From NCBI GenBank assembly GCA_956465555.1, contig OY101117.1, forward strand, positions 2,604,001 to 2,668,000: a stretch of 64,000 nucleotides of DNA. Reading direction: 5' to 3'. Every line of letters begins with the position of its first letter. Position 1 is the stretch's first letter. Source of the DNA: Nitzschia sp. pyKryTriq1. Lineage: Eukaryota > Bacillariophyta > Bacillariophyceae > Bacillariales > Bacillariaceae. Below, piece by piece: positions 30,313-41,851 of this stretch. A program made the translations under genes and the position numbers. The notes beneath the pieces were generated by a model that worked only from the letters and a program-made list of their open reading frames with translations, searched no databases and was not told the DNA's origin.

Positions 30313-33011
30313 TCACGCGTCTTCATTTACTACGCGCAGCAAGTCATCGTGCGAGACGTTGAAGAAATTTTCAACGAGAGCTTCGTTGGCATCTGCTGAG
30401 CCCTCACCCTCCAACGCCGCTTCTTTTTGTAGTCTTTGCATTCTACGCTGTTTGAACCTTCTTACGGCCTTTGCGATACCGCGCATTGCGATCGCCTTCT
30501 TTTCGTTCTCGTCCTTGTTGTGCCCTCGTGCCTCTGCTCGCAGTAGCTTGAAGTCGACAGCATACGACTTTTCAAGCTTCTCAACCTCTTCTCGCGTTGT
30601 TAGACCACCCATGACAATGCATGGTGTCAATGCCCGTATCGATACAGAAGCCGTTCCATCTGCTTGGAGTCCCATAGTCGACGAATGGCCCTTCTCGCCC
30701 ATTAGCCACGACTTGCCGATGCAGTCGCCCCTTCTTAGGGTGTGGACAGTTTGACCATCCTTTCGGACTTGCATTGTTCCACTCTCAACTACCATAAACT
30801 CATGGTCATATTGCTCGCCCATTTGGATGAGATAGTCGCCAGTCAAAAGGGTGCGCGTCCTAGAAAGACTGCTGGAGAGTGCCACAAGAAATCCATTGGA
30901 GCAGTGCGTAAAAAAATTTACCCGTCTGCGAATCGTTTCAGCTCTTGCATAGATGCCAACTTCAGCGCGGAGATAATTGGGAAGAGTCTCTAATATTTCG
31001 TCACCGTTTTCAAGTCCATCGAGTACTGGTCCAGATGCATCTTTTCCTTCAGTCAAAACATTTCGCATCATGTACCCACGGATTATTCTTTCCTTTGAAC
31101 TGGCAGAGACGCGTGCTGTCCTCAAGAAGTTTGAAAGTTTTACAATGTCAGAACCAATCTTGTTTTCGTTTTGTGAGGCTTCCTCCAACACGGTTATGAC
31201 ACTTCCTGTCACAATGGCGTAAAAGATAGCTCCGCACATGTGTACTACGAGGACGGTCCAGCACTCGAGTGATGTAGTTGGAACGCTTTCGACTCCACCG
31301 ATACCCGAAAGATTCACAAAGGCCCAATGGATAGCTCGCGAGTATGAGTTGAATACATTGCGACCATTGTCATACGACAAGATTTCGGGGCTGGGAAAGA
31401 AGGGGCTCGCTTTGAACTCGGTAGCGCCGACCCCTAGCCCCACACGGGCAACCGTACACCATAGACAAGCTGAAACGTGTGTGATAAACGCTAATCGCAC
31501 GAGAAGCTTGATGATTCGCATGGTTAGCTGTCGGTCTACGCTGAGCTGCTGGCCCAGTAGGGCGTTGTTCTCGGCGCACTGCACAAAATGCAAAACCCGC
31601 GAGGCACACGACAGTCGGAGGAGACCAAATAGCTGTGTCCAATGTAGCCCAGGCTGAGCACACAAAGATGACCGTACAAACAAGCCCTGAAGCACAAAAC
31701 TCAGAAGAACTTTCACGTCAAGTTTGGGCCACGGCATCCATCTGTCCATATTCCATCGACGAAGACGCTTGATCATGCTTTTCTGTCTTCGAAGTAAAGC
31801 ATTCTGTATCTTTGGCGAAAAAAATCTTCTCTTCATTTCTATTGACACCGAATCTCGGCTCTTTCTACTGAGCCCGCTTACAATAGACGCTTCATCGTTG
31901 AGTTCGGCAACAAATTGTTGTTTCAGACGTAACTTGGATTGAACAAAATCGATCAAAAAGTCCAACGACATTGCGCACGCCGCAAGTGTATCGAGTATAT
32001 CGAAAAGGATGATGATATATTGACGACCGATAAAAAAACCAGCAAACCTGATGGCTGAAGATTGGTTGAAAAGAAAGCGTGGAGGATGAGAAACTTGTGT
32101 TTCAATGATATTCATCGACACGAGTGTGATGCCATAAGAGGACCCCGTTTCTCCTGAAAGTACGTACGTGTAACAATGGTGAAGTAAAGACACGCCAGAA
32201 GCATCACCAAACCCCAGCCCTGAAGTGGCTCTGTCTCTAGACGTTTGGAAGGCCGTTTGATGAGATCTGTAATCGAAATGTACGCTTGTTCCCAAGCGTT
32301 CTCGGTCTCTTCGTCCCAGTTTTGTGAACCGACCTCTTCTTTGATCGCATTCACAAGATACCGATATAGAATATCGTAGTGCATAGTCTGTACGCCGACA
32401 ATTTTGTGCGTCGCCCCAACGCTGCGTAAACGAGGCACTATATCTTCAATAGAAGTCAGTCCAGCCACGCAGGTCCCCACAACTCGCATGACAGCTGACG
32501 CGTGTGCCTCAAGATGTCGTTTTGTGCGAGCATTGATTTTGAGCTTGCCTGTTTTGGGGTCCTTCGAATCTTCTCCAAACGGGAAAAGCTCTACCAGTTC
32601 TGGGTGGTCGTCAAACAGCTTCAGAAAGAATTTTAGCCCCACGGCGCCGATCCTGTTTCGCTCGCTGATCAGCAGCCAGCTTCTTTCGACTCGGGAAATT
32701 TTTTCTCCGAGCAAATCCATACCGGCAATGGAAACGGCCACACTCTGCCTACTATTCCTATTGGCCATGCCAGTATTGAGGGCCCGAATAGAGGCATCGA
32801 ATTGATCGAACTTGCCAAAGTCAGTTTGAAGTTTACCCCCCTGCTCGTCGAAAGAATTCAATGACAATTCGTCGTTGAAGAATCCGTCGTCTTTGGTGTC
32901 TTCTTGGACTGGGACGGCATCGGCCGAGTCCAGCGAAGAATTTTCCCCCGAAGGCAGCAGAGGAGCCTTCAATTGTGCCAACAGTTTATTTTCTTCAATG
33001 CTTCCCTCCAT
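30313..33011 (-). CDS. Globin fused to a six-TM CNG/HCN-like ion channel with a CNB-like domain
   Basis: Exon 1 33011-32168, intron 32167-32055 (GTACGT...TTCAG, 113 bp, phase 1), exon 2 32054-30313; 861 aa. Residues about 102-255 form a globin: ELFPFG (Phe143 = CD1), LEAHASAVM (His170 = distal E7) and GATHKIVGVQ (His202 = proximal F8), aligned by eye with neuroglobin. S1 spans the splice site (LLACLYFTIVT + PIRFAGF), S2 about 293-318, S4 about 419-440 with only two Arg (428, 434), S5 about 461-485 (HVSACLW), pore about 521-546 with filter SGIGGVESVP, S6 547-570. A C-linker and CNB fold (about 573-770) follow, then a basic IQ-like helix (about 800-825). The CNB pocket has IGK for FGE and Gly for the Arg before TA, so cAMP/cGMP binding is doubtful. 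Start context ACCATGG supports the ATG. Confidence 0.9.
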
Positions 33012-33665
33012 GGTGCCGTTTGCCGTTCAGGATGATTTGCGGGGTGGACTTGTGTGCGAGAGCAGATAGAGAGAAGAGAGAAGAAGATACTTCTACTGTA
33101 CCGGTACATGTACTTGTACTCGTAATGTCAAATAGCATTCCGCATTTACGATTTACGAACGATGTACTGTAGAAGCGGAATGGAGGCGGTTTCGGGGGGC
33201 GAAGCCCGAAACTTTCGGGAAAACTTTCGCCCTTCTCTTCCGACGACTGGCGTTCGTCCGCATGATTTTTACTGTAACGGTACCAGGCACGAGTACGAGT
33301 ACAGTGGATTATCGTCGGAGCAGTACAGCAGTCGTGGAAGTCAACTTTTAGGGACCGACTACCTTCTTGCGGTCGGTCGAGATGATGTCGGTCCCAACCC
33401 ATCATATCCGGGTGACTTGTAGGTCAGACCGACATCGACCGACCGACGCTTCGATAAGCTCATAGTAGAGGAAGAAAAAAAGTGTTACTGGCGAGTAGAA
33501 TACAGAGAGCAAATGTAAAATGCACTTTAGTAGTAGGTCATAAAATAATGTTCAAAGGAATACATGGACAACACACAGTATGGTGATTTTGATCGATGCA
33601 AGACCACACAGTATGGTGATTTTGATCGATGCAAGACCATCGATGAAAAAGATTCTTCATGGCGT
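33012..33665. other. Intergenic region with hairpin and tandem repeats
   Basis: Upstream of the globin-channel gene. Perfect GTACCGGTAC at 33098-33107; a GTTTCGGG/CCCGAAAC hairpin at about 33188-33211; further GTAC-rich words near 33275-33330; and a 33-bp tandem duplication near 33573 (entered separately). No gene recognised. Confidence 0.5.
33573..33638. repeat. 33-bp tandem duplication
   Basis: Two exact adjacent 33-bp copies (33573-33605 and 33606-33638), each starting acacagtatggtgattttga. They lie just downstream of the stop codon of the PPi-PEPCK-like gene. Confidence 0.93.
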
Positions 33666-36600
33666 TTATGGTTGCGCAAGTTCACGTGTTGCAAAACGTT
33701 GCTGCTCGCCAGCGGGCTTAGAGGAGGAGCCGAACTCTGCGTATCCATCATGGATTGGATCGGCACCGAGGGTTCCAACCAATGATTGCAGATAAGCGTC
33801 ACTTGCAACACGTTTCACTTCCTCTCGGGCTTCCGCCACGCGGCTTTCGATTTTCAAACGCTTCGCCTCTACTTGGTATCCGGGACGCGCCATGAACCCC
33901 TCCAAGTAGCTCACATTCTTCTTCCACAAGGCCACTTCGCGGGCTTGTTTCTTCAGGAGGCGTTGGTTGTACCAGTCACTCTGCAGTAAAGCTTCTCGGG
34001 TGAACATGGCTCGGATCTCGGGATCGTGAATCTTCTTGCCGTTATAGTGTCCATAAGCCATAACATGAAGGACAGCACGGAGTGGCGGGCAAGCATCTTC
34101 AATGATACCATCCTCAAAGTACATCAAAGCCGACTTCTGCATTGCTTGAGCAATGTTCTCAATACCGTCGACAAACACTGCCATGTCCTGTTTCTCAGGA
34201 TGCAACATCTCGTCCGTAAACACGCCCGAAGGGTTGTCGAAGATGCGGCAGAAAAATTGGTGGACAAATCTCCGAGTGATGCGGTATCCGAGACGGGAAG
34301 CAGGAATCTCACGGCCCTCGTATTCGAAGTCTTCAACCTTTTCCAAGAAGCCTTCGTTGATCAAGTAGTTGGGATCACGCTCGCTTGGTGTCATGCGGCA
34401 CCACAACTCGGGGATGACCAAAGAAATATCGTGGTCGACCTTGTATTCTGAGCCAATGTATCCGGCGGCAGATGAGTAACCACCATATTGCGTCAAAATC
34501 ATGGAAACCAACATGTTGTTCAAATCCGCAGTCGCTCCAATGGCATTGAAGGGGCCCTTGGACAAGGCACCTTCGGAACCTGCACCAGTGGTACTAGGAC
34601 TCTTTCCGGTGACACAGCACACGTAGTCCATGAAGAGTTCAGGCAGCTGCTGGTAATGCAGAGGGTTGTAGACGCAAAGAGGGCGGATCTTGGCACCATT
34701 CAACTCATCAGGGGGGTTATTTCGGCGTCCACTCAAGACTCCAGCAACTGGAAAGACGCACGGCTGGTGAACAGACAAGCGACGGTACAAACGCGCACCA
34801 AGTTCAGCCAAGTATTTGCCCTTTGGCTGCGTCTTGTCGGGTCGGACCTGCAAGTATCGAGGGTTCTTGGTAGGTTTTCCATCCACCATGCGTGGTTTGG
34901 CACTGCAAACGGCAACGCCTTCTCCTGTAGTAGCTTCCATCATGTGTTTCTTCATGGGCTCAGTGAAGAGATCGAAGAAATAGAGTTCCTCTGTCAAATT
35001 CTTCATTTCTTCGCCCCGCTTGATCGGTTCGAAATTCGCACTGCAAACAATAGTGCGAGCAGAGACGATATGAGTACGTGGATGGGGAAAATATCGAGAG
35101 AAGCTCTCCCACTTACCATAACAATCCAGGTTCCGAAAAGTCAATCTCCGTTTGCTTATCATATCCAGGAATGATGGCGTCGTCGGGACGTTGGAAGAGT
35201 CGCCACTCACAGTTCTCCGAAATCTTCAGAGATGGGTATAGCGAGTAATCCGCAGGGAGACCAATAATTTGTTCCCGGGGCACAACAACACTTGCGGTAA
35301 TATCATCCTCCATCTGGACCTTCGCAGCGGGGTGGAAATCTTGTCGCATCTTGTAATTTCGCCAGGTTCCATTTTTGCGAGTGCCGACACGTAAATATGA
35401 TCCCACCAATTGACGCCCGTCAAATTTCAGTTCATGTCCAGGAGCTCCATTAGTGATATCGACCGTGAAGTACGACTTCCAGTTCTCTTGCATGTCACTC
35501 TTATAGTTGCTCTTGATACAGAATAAGATGGCCAAAATGTGATTTGGAATCGACTCCAAGTAAGCATTGTGCTCGGGGGTATAGAGATCGGCATCGGGTG
35601 TCAAAAGTTTGATGACACTTCCCAAAGTACTGAGTACGGCAAACATAAGTAATAGACAAAAGAAGGAGAGTGAGTGTAATGCTTCAAAGAGTGCGCGTTG
35701 ATGTTCTAGACTCGAACACCGATGAGCTTAACGTACCGGTCCGGCGACAAAATGGGACGTGAGGGATCACTGTGCGTGGCAACATGTTCTGGCAAGAGGC
35801 AGTTGCTGTAGTCATGTTTGAGAATCTTTTCCACTTCTGCCATGTCGGCTTCGTAGTCTCCAATAAAGATTGGACCATGGATGACGGCATCCATCAAAGA
35901 TTTGGAAATCTCGGATTTTCCTCCACCACTGACCGTCGATGGCTTGTGGCAGAAGACCGGCTCAGCCAAGGTTCCAATCAAGCGCCACTTGGGAACAGTT
36001 GGGTGACGATTAACCTCTACCTTGTATCCTGATGGATGTACGTATGTGTGGTTGGGCTTGAGTCGAAGTGTCTCTAAGGAGCCCTCGCGGTTGCTGAATG
36101 TCGCCGTCTGTTTAGAGATATCTAATTTCATATCTTCCGGCAGAATGTGAATGTCAGGATAACGCTTGTCGGTGGCGTATCCCTCAGGATGCAACGTTAC
36201 GCTGTCACCAAGGAGCTTGATAGCCTCATCGAATGTATAGGTATTCTTTGGAACCTCTTTGTGGACAATGGTACGCATGTACCTCGGATTGGCCATGAAC
36301 TTGTCACCCAAGTTGGTCGATTTGAATGCAAGGGCACCTCCAGCGTGCTATTGAAATACAACCATTCAAAACAGTAAGTATACGAAATATTGAAACCCAA
36401 CAAGGATCCATTTGATGGAAACCAACAAACAACTCACCTCTTCTTCGGCCAATCCCATAATGTTAGCAGTAAGTCCAATTTGCGTCTTGACTTCCTTCTT
36501 GCAGTATCCGAAATAATTATCGGCAAGGATGGTGACCATGATACCTCGTTCGTCGCGGCAAGTGATCTTGAATGGCGAGCCGCCGTTGTAGAGCTCCGTC

Positions 36601-37623
36601 GGTTCGGACCAGCACATTCCAGTTGCTTTTTGCTTTTCCGTAGCGTCGGCAATATTGGGAAGTCCCAATTCTTTCTTGAGGCATTGACGCAAATGGGGTG
36701 CCAAGATTACACATCCAGTAGTTCCAGTCCAATGTGCTGTATCGAGTCCAGCATCGTTTTCGGGCAGAGAGGGATCCCCGCCGTTGCCAAAAATGGATTC
36801 CACAAAATCGAGATTGGCGACGCATCCACCAGGAACAAAGAATCGGACTTCCAATCGTTTTTCAGCGTTGACACCAGGGACCTCGGGGCAAGCCAGCGGA
36901 CGCAAATGTAGAGAGACCATAGTTTCTGCTGGTGTCTCCCAGCTCTGAGTATAAGGGAGTGTGTTGAGCTCTGCTGGAGGCTGGAGAGCAGCCTTCAAAA
37001 GCCTCTGGTAGGCAATCAAGGGAACTGTAATCTTGTCGGCAGGAATCGGCAAGCCATAGTCTGCGACATGGAATACTCCTTTAGTAGTGCGTTTATCTAC
37101 AACATCGAAACATAATTAGTTAAGTGAGAATGTGTTTCATTTGACGTGGATAAAAAGGAGACCTGTTTTTCTTACCATTGATGGGGTTGTGTAAAACTCC
37201 GTTGTTGGTCAATCGATAAGAATCGATTTCACTGTTGTGGAACTCCTTGGCACCTTGAGGGAAGGAGAGTTCCCTTGCGAGACCGTATCGGTCCACCGCC
37301 AAAGTCTGCTGAGGGAGCTGCGGAATGTCAGCGTCTCCGGTCTCCTTCAAGACATCGTTCAAATAAGCTTGGATGCGCTGGTCAATGGGAGGCCTGTAGT
37401 GTTCCAAGAGACGGCTCTGCTCTCTGTAGACACGGAAGAGGTCTGAGGCGGCATCCAAGATCTCGTCGTCCGCCTTGCTGGGGCTTTCAAAGCCTTGTGC
37501 GGCCAGCTTGACGGCGATGACCTTTTGCAATACGACGGGGTCCACCACTGTGGCTTGGCCACCCTCGTCGTTGAGGCCGATGTAGTGACCGAGGTCTGGC
37601 TTTTTGGATGGGGCAACCACCAT
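33666..37623 (-). CDS. PPi-type phosphoenolpyruvate carboxykinase-like enzyme
   Basis: Five exons: 37623-37176, 37096-36438, 36347-35737, 35629-35117, 35040-33666. All introns are GT-AG with matching phases; 1201 aa, close to the roughly 1150 aa known for PPi-PEPCK of Entamoeba and Propionibacterium. That enzyme interconverts PEP + CO2 + Pi with oxaloacetate + PPi (EC 4.1.1.38). Regions recalled from that family: FFVPGGCVANLDFVESIFGN, HWTGTTGCVILAPHL, a glycine-rich phosphate loop STVSGGGKSEISKS, and AIGATADLNNMLVSMILTQ. No signal or transit peptide, so cytosolic action is inferred. The assignment rests on remembered family signatures rather than a search; the alternative is another large uncharacterised PEPCK-related family. 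Confidence 0.75.
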
Positions 37624-39283
37624 TTTCAAATTAATTTTTTCTTCCTAAGGATCTTTTTTGTTCATGAGGGTTTGGTTTTGTGAGAAAACAAGACCAAGGA
37701 TTGAATGTGGTACTTCTTCCGACCACCGATAAAGGGTTCGCATCCATCACATCATCATCTCGCTCTGGTATCTTTTTGTTCCTTCTCTCTTCGCCTCTCA
37801 TCCCAACGCATTTGTACCGGTACGAGTATTCGGCAGGCAGGGTTCTCGTTCCCCGTCGCAGATGCCGGCAGGCGCGTTTTATGTAGAAACATTACTGTAC
37901 TCCTACACGAATGGATCTTTCCCGTTGGTGTTCGCATTTGGATAGATGAGTGAGTTCTCAGGCAAGATCTTCTTTCATTCTTCACAAGGACAACGAGAGG
38001 TTTGGAGTAGGCTTCGCACTTTGGATCTCAATCTACGTACTTTGGGTGCAGAAGAACACCACAAGAACACCGGAAGAACACCAGAGATTGATGAGGAACA
38101 CACGGACGCTCCGTGTAAAAGAAATAATATTATAACAACCACACCACGATTGACGAAATCACACGTAATAATGGAGGACAAGCAACAAACACAGCTATTT
38201 CTCTTTGGAAATGCGGTACTCAAATTCGACAGCTCACTCTACTACTAGTAGAGTACTACTACTCTACTAGAGTAGCTCTACAAGTACTTCTTGCTTGTAC
38301 TAACTGCTAGTACTACCGGTAGTAGTAGTACGGGTATCATGTACCAGGTAAAAGATGATGGATTTGATGTTGTCTACAAATAATACCAAATACCGACCGG
38401 TCGTAGATAGAGCTCGTACCAGGGAGTCTACTCTAGTAGTAGGGACCTACTACCGGTATGGGCCATTCGCTTTCAGCACAGCAGCAGTCTCTCTTTCCAC
38501 CAGGAAGGATGATGATCATGCATGAAGTACCAACAAAGTACTACCTCGTCGTACTGTGTTGGTACTGCTGGTACACCTATCGTGCCTGAGAGTACAGTGC
38601 GGTAAGCAAGGAACAAGCACAACAAGAAGAATAATGCAAGTACAGTTCGTAATCTACATACTAGCTCTACTAGCTACTAGCTACTACTGACTGTAGTAGT
38701 AGCTCTAGAGTAGTAGAGAGTGGAAAACTGAACGAGAACAAGCAGACAACGCAATCTTCTTTATTCCTGTAGTACTAGATAGGGAAGCACCATGTTGCAT
38801 GGGGCCAAGCAAACAATCAATCTACTCTCTAGCTAGTAGCTGGAGTAGAGAGGTTGGTCTCAAGGCGAGGAAGATGTACTCTCTCTCTAGTAGAGTAGTA
38901 GAGAGAGAAGATGAAGAAGAAGAAGGAGGATGATGATCGCCTAAAAAAATAATCACGAAGAACCTACATATTCTTCCTTCGTCTGGCCGTTGTCCAATCT
39001 TCCATCCCGGTGTCATCCAACCAAAAATGACCGCGCGAGAATAATATGATTCATGACCTGATTGATTGTTGGTTGGATGACCCGCACGCACGAACCGTCG
39101 ATCGCCCCGATCGAAAATTTCGGTTTTCGGCAACGTTGTTATCGTCGACGACACGACTGCATCAATGCTGCCCGACATTATTGTTTTGTTGTCTTTTGGA
39201 TAGTCTGCCTACCCAAACCTCTCTCTTTATCCTTGCTTTGAACACAATACAATTCAACAAGCACAAACACACAAAGCATCATC
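37624..39283. other. 1.66-kb divergent intergenic region, palindrome-rich
   Basis: Separates the divergent PPi-PEPCK-like and C-CAP/TPR genes. Perfect GTACCGGTAC at 37814-37823. From about 38235 to 38900 it is packed with CTACTAGTAG-type palindromes and GTAC words (for example 38237-38275, 38685-38720, 38822-38910). No ORF with coding character was found. The AC-rich stretch just before 39284 is likely 5' UTR. Confidence 0.5.
38237..38910. repeat. Cluster of CTACTAGTAG-type palindromic repeats
   Basis: Degenerate tracts of ctactagtag/ctctagtagag separated by GTAC-containing words. They are dispersed, not a regular tandem array. Confidence 0.6.
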
Positions 39284-41050
39284 ATGGCTGCTGATACTGC
39301 TGCTGCAAAGGAGCCCCAACAAGCGGCGGCACCTGTTGCTGCTTCTGCTGCTTCTGGCCGTTCCGGCGTGGCAGGACGCATTGATTACGACGCCTGGCAT
39401 AAAAAGACCAAGGATTTGTTGACCGAGACCGAGCAGGAGGAACAGGAAGAAGAAGAGGCAAATGAATCTGCCTTGGGGTTGGATGGAAAATACGCCCGTT
39501 CTCAGGCCGAAGCGGAAGAACGCCAAAAAGCCAAGGATATTAAAAAGGCTAAGAAAGCGCTGGAAAACTACCACAAACGCGAAACGGCCCTCAAGGCTGG
39601 TCTCAGGGGATTACTGGGACCCGTTCCTCCTACTGATGCTACTACTACGACTACTGCTGTCGCTCTAAAACTGGAAGAAGAAGAAAAACAACAAGAACCC
39701 AAGACGGTTCGGGTGACGCGGGACATGATCGATGCTGGCAAACGAGTCGTCAAGATTGAAGACACGTCGGGAGCTTCCCAAGACGACACGATCGTCTTGA
39801 CGGCGGATTTGTCCTTGCTGGAATCCAAAATGAAAGCAAACGCCATGGCACCTGTCAAGAGTTTTCCGGAAGATGCTGAAAATCAAGTGGTAGAAGTGCC
39901 CGATGAAGAACAGAAAGAACGAAGCGTCTTTGGTGTGATCAAGGCTTTTATTTCCAACGTGCACAATTGTACCATTCTCGTCAAATGCAAGATTATCTCG
40001 GGATCCCTCGAGCTCAGTCATTGCTCGAATATCGTTATCAAGGTAGAGAAGGATGCAACCGTGGCAACCATCCAAGTTGATTTGTGTCAGGATATCACCA
40101 TTGAGTTTCGGGATGCTCCCTCGAGCAAGAATACGCCCGGTAGAGCAAAGATTTACTGGGGCGAAGACAGGGAAGATCGAATTTTCCATGCGGGTGTGAA
40201 AAACATGCTCGTCAAAATTATTCGAGATGGGTTTGTCGAACAGGAACGTCTCTGCGACTACAAGGCGGATGGTGCCAAGTCTGTGGGAAATGCTACTGAA
40301 GAAGAGTGTCAATTCGTCACGTCCGTGTTGAACGAAGAATTGGTCACGGAAATTGTCGTCCGAGAAGGATCTTCCACTGGAGAAAATGCTCGCGCCATGA
40401 CCAAACGAGAACTGGAAGAATCCAAGAAAAAACGCGAAAAAGCCGCTGCCATGGCTCTCAATATGGCCGAAGACATGATCAAATTCAAAGAAACGGCCAA
40501 GGGAGCACCCAAAGTAGTCAAGAAGCAAGAAGCCCCAGTTGAGACTGTGGCGCCATCCGCCGAAGAGGATGAGATTGAAGAAGTATATGGCTCTATGAGC
40601 AAGGATGACATCGATGCCATTGTCCGTGAATGTGAGAAGAATAAGACTCGCGGCAATGAGGCGTTTGGAGCTGGTGAATATGCGCAAGCCATTTTACTGT
40701 ACAGTCTAGCCCTGGACAAGGCGGACGAGTTGCCAGATGCTCAAGTCGCTACCAAGCCATTGTTTCCTCGTGATGTGACCTTGTCGAACCGTGCCGCTTG
40801 CTTTCTAAAAATGGGAAATCATGAAAAGGCCGAAGCCGACGCGGCCAATGCTGTGAGTCTCAATCCGACCAACGTCAAGGCCCTCTTCCGACGTGGACTG
40901 GCCTTGCATGCCATGAAAAACTATGAAGCAGCTATTCCGGTATTGGCTCAAGCGCACAAATTGGAACCGAAAAATAAACAAATCAAGGAGGCTCTGCAAT
41001 TTGCCGAGGTCCGTATGACCCAAGAAATGAGAAAGAGAATGGAAGGTTAG
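39284..41050 (+). CDS. C-CAP/TBCC-like plus TPR domain protein
   Basis: 588 residues, intronless. An Ala-rich start and an acidic, Lys/Glu-rich coiled-coil-like region (about 35-110) precede a beta-helical C-CAP/TBCC-like domain at about 215-345 (NVHNCTILVKCKIISGSLEL, SHCSNIVIKVEKDATVATIQ, ITIEFRDAPSS), a fold used by cyclase-associated proteins and tubulin cofactor C. A charged helix (about 380-440) leads to three TPR motifs at about 450-580 (NKTRGNEAFGAGEYAQAILL, LSNRAACFLKMGNHEKAEAD, VKALFRRGLALHAMKNYEAA) of the Hsp90/Hsp70 co-chaperone type. The combination suggests coupling of chaperones to actin or tubulin handling; this is inference. Confidence 0.78.
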   Translation: MAADTAAAKEPQQAAAPVAASAASGRSGVAGRIDYDAWHKKTKDLLTETEQEEQEEEEANESALGLDGKYARSQAEAEERQKAKDIKKAKKALENYHKRETALKAGLRGLLGPVPPTDATTTTTAVALKLEEEEKQQEPKTVRVTRDMIDAGKRVVKIEDTSGASQDDTIVLTADLSLLESKMKANAMAPVKSFPEDAENQVVEVPDEEQKERSVFGVIKAFISNVHNCTILVKCKIISGSLELSHCSNIVIKVEKDATVATIQVDLCQDITIEFRDAPSSKNTPGRAKIYWGEDREDRIFHAGVKNMLVKIIRDGFVEQERLCDYKADGAKSVGNATEEECQFVTSVLNEELVTEIVVREGSSTGENARAMTKRELEESKKKREKAAAMALNMAEDMIKFKETAKGAPKVVKKQEAPVETVAPSAEEDEIEEVYGSMSKDDIDAIVRECEKNKTRGNEAFGAGEYAQAILLYSLALDKADELPDAQVATKPLFPRDVTLSNRAACFLKMGNHEKAEADAANAVSLNPTNVKALFRRGLALHAMKNYEAAIPVLAQAHKLEPKNKQIKEALQFAEVRMTQEMRKRMEG

Positions 41051-41851
41051 GCTCTCAGTGCTGCTATGTTGGTTGGCAATCATTGCAGCTGCATTATTTT
41101 TTAATCAAATAGATTCTTTCTTTGAGTGACTCTAGTCTAATAGCGATGGTTCTTGTACGCGTAGAATGTACTTCGCTAGTCTAGCTAGAGAGTACAAGTA
41201 CTGCTCCCACGATAATAGAGTAAACTCGTACTAGATGCTGAAATCTAATCAACTGTACCTATCCATCGAGTCGTCAGTCGAGTCTTATCTTGGCTGGGCG
41301 CGCGCTCGCGGGATACATGATACGTAGGGCATGATCACGATGAATATATGCTTATTAGGTTGAAAGTTTTCATCTCAACGTACATATGACTGTCTAACCG
41401 TCGTACGGCCGTGCTTCTTCATCACGGGTTTCCTTCGAATGCATTCTCACTCGTTCGTTGATTTTTGCATTCTGTTTTCGTTTCCCATTTCCCATTTCCC
41501 ATTTCCCACCGACACCACCACCACCACCACCATCGCATCACCATTCGTGACAATCATTCCTTTCCATCACAATAACCGACCGGAGAAACGCTCGACAGAT
41601 AGAAGAAGACGACGACTGATTTCGGTACTCTTATCATTCCCATCCAGCCCAGTCTACTAGTAGCAAGAAATTATACGCGTTCCCTCGAATAATCAATCAA
41701 TCATCGGGAATATCGACAAAATCATAAAAGCACTGAAAGCAAACGATTAAAAAAACACAAGAACAAACTACTTGGACTACGACCATCTCTTTGCGCAACA
41801 CGAACCAACAAAGAAAAGGAGAAATCAACGAACAAAAGAACGATAGCTGAA
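41051..41851. other. Intergenic region upstream of the PSMD9-like gene
   Basis: Contains a short tandem run of tttcccat units at about 41485-41510 followed by a cac/acc microsatellite to about 41535, and a ctactagtag word at 41653-41662. No gene recognised; the last about 150 bp are A-rich and likely 5' UTR. Confidence 0.45.

Noticed and set aside
32055-32295. Treating the globin ORF and the channel ORF as two separate genes, or as a frameshift, or joined by the 14-bp GTACGTACTTTCAG
   Set aside because: A 113-bp GT-AG intron joins them in the correct phase and restores a continuous S1 helix; 14 bp is too short for an intron.
37621-37629. Starts at non-ATG codons (for example 37629, 4719, 43777, 47830, 57782, 62197)
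   Set aside because: They are TTG or GTG; the next in-frame ATG gives a better N-terminus (for example signal peptide or family start), so it was used.
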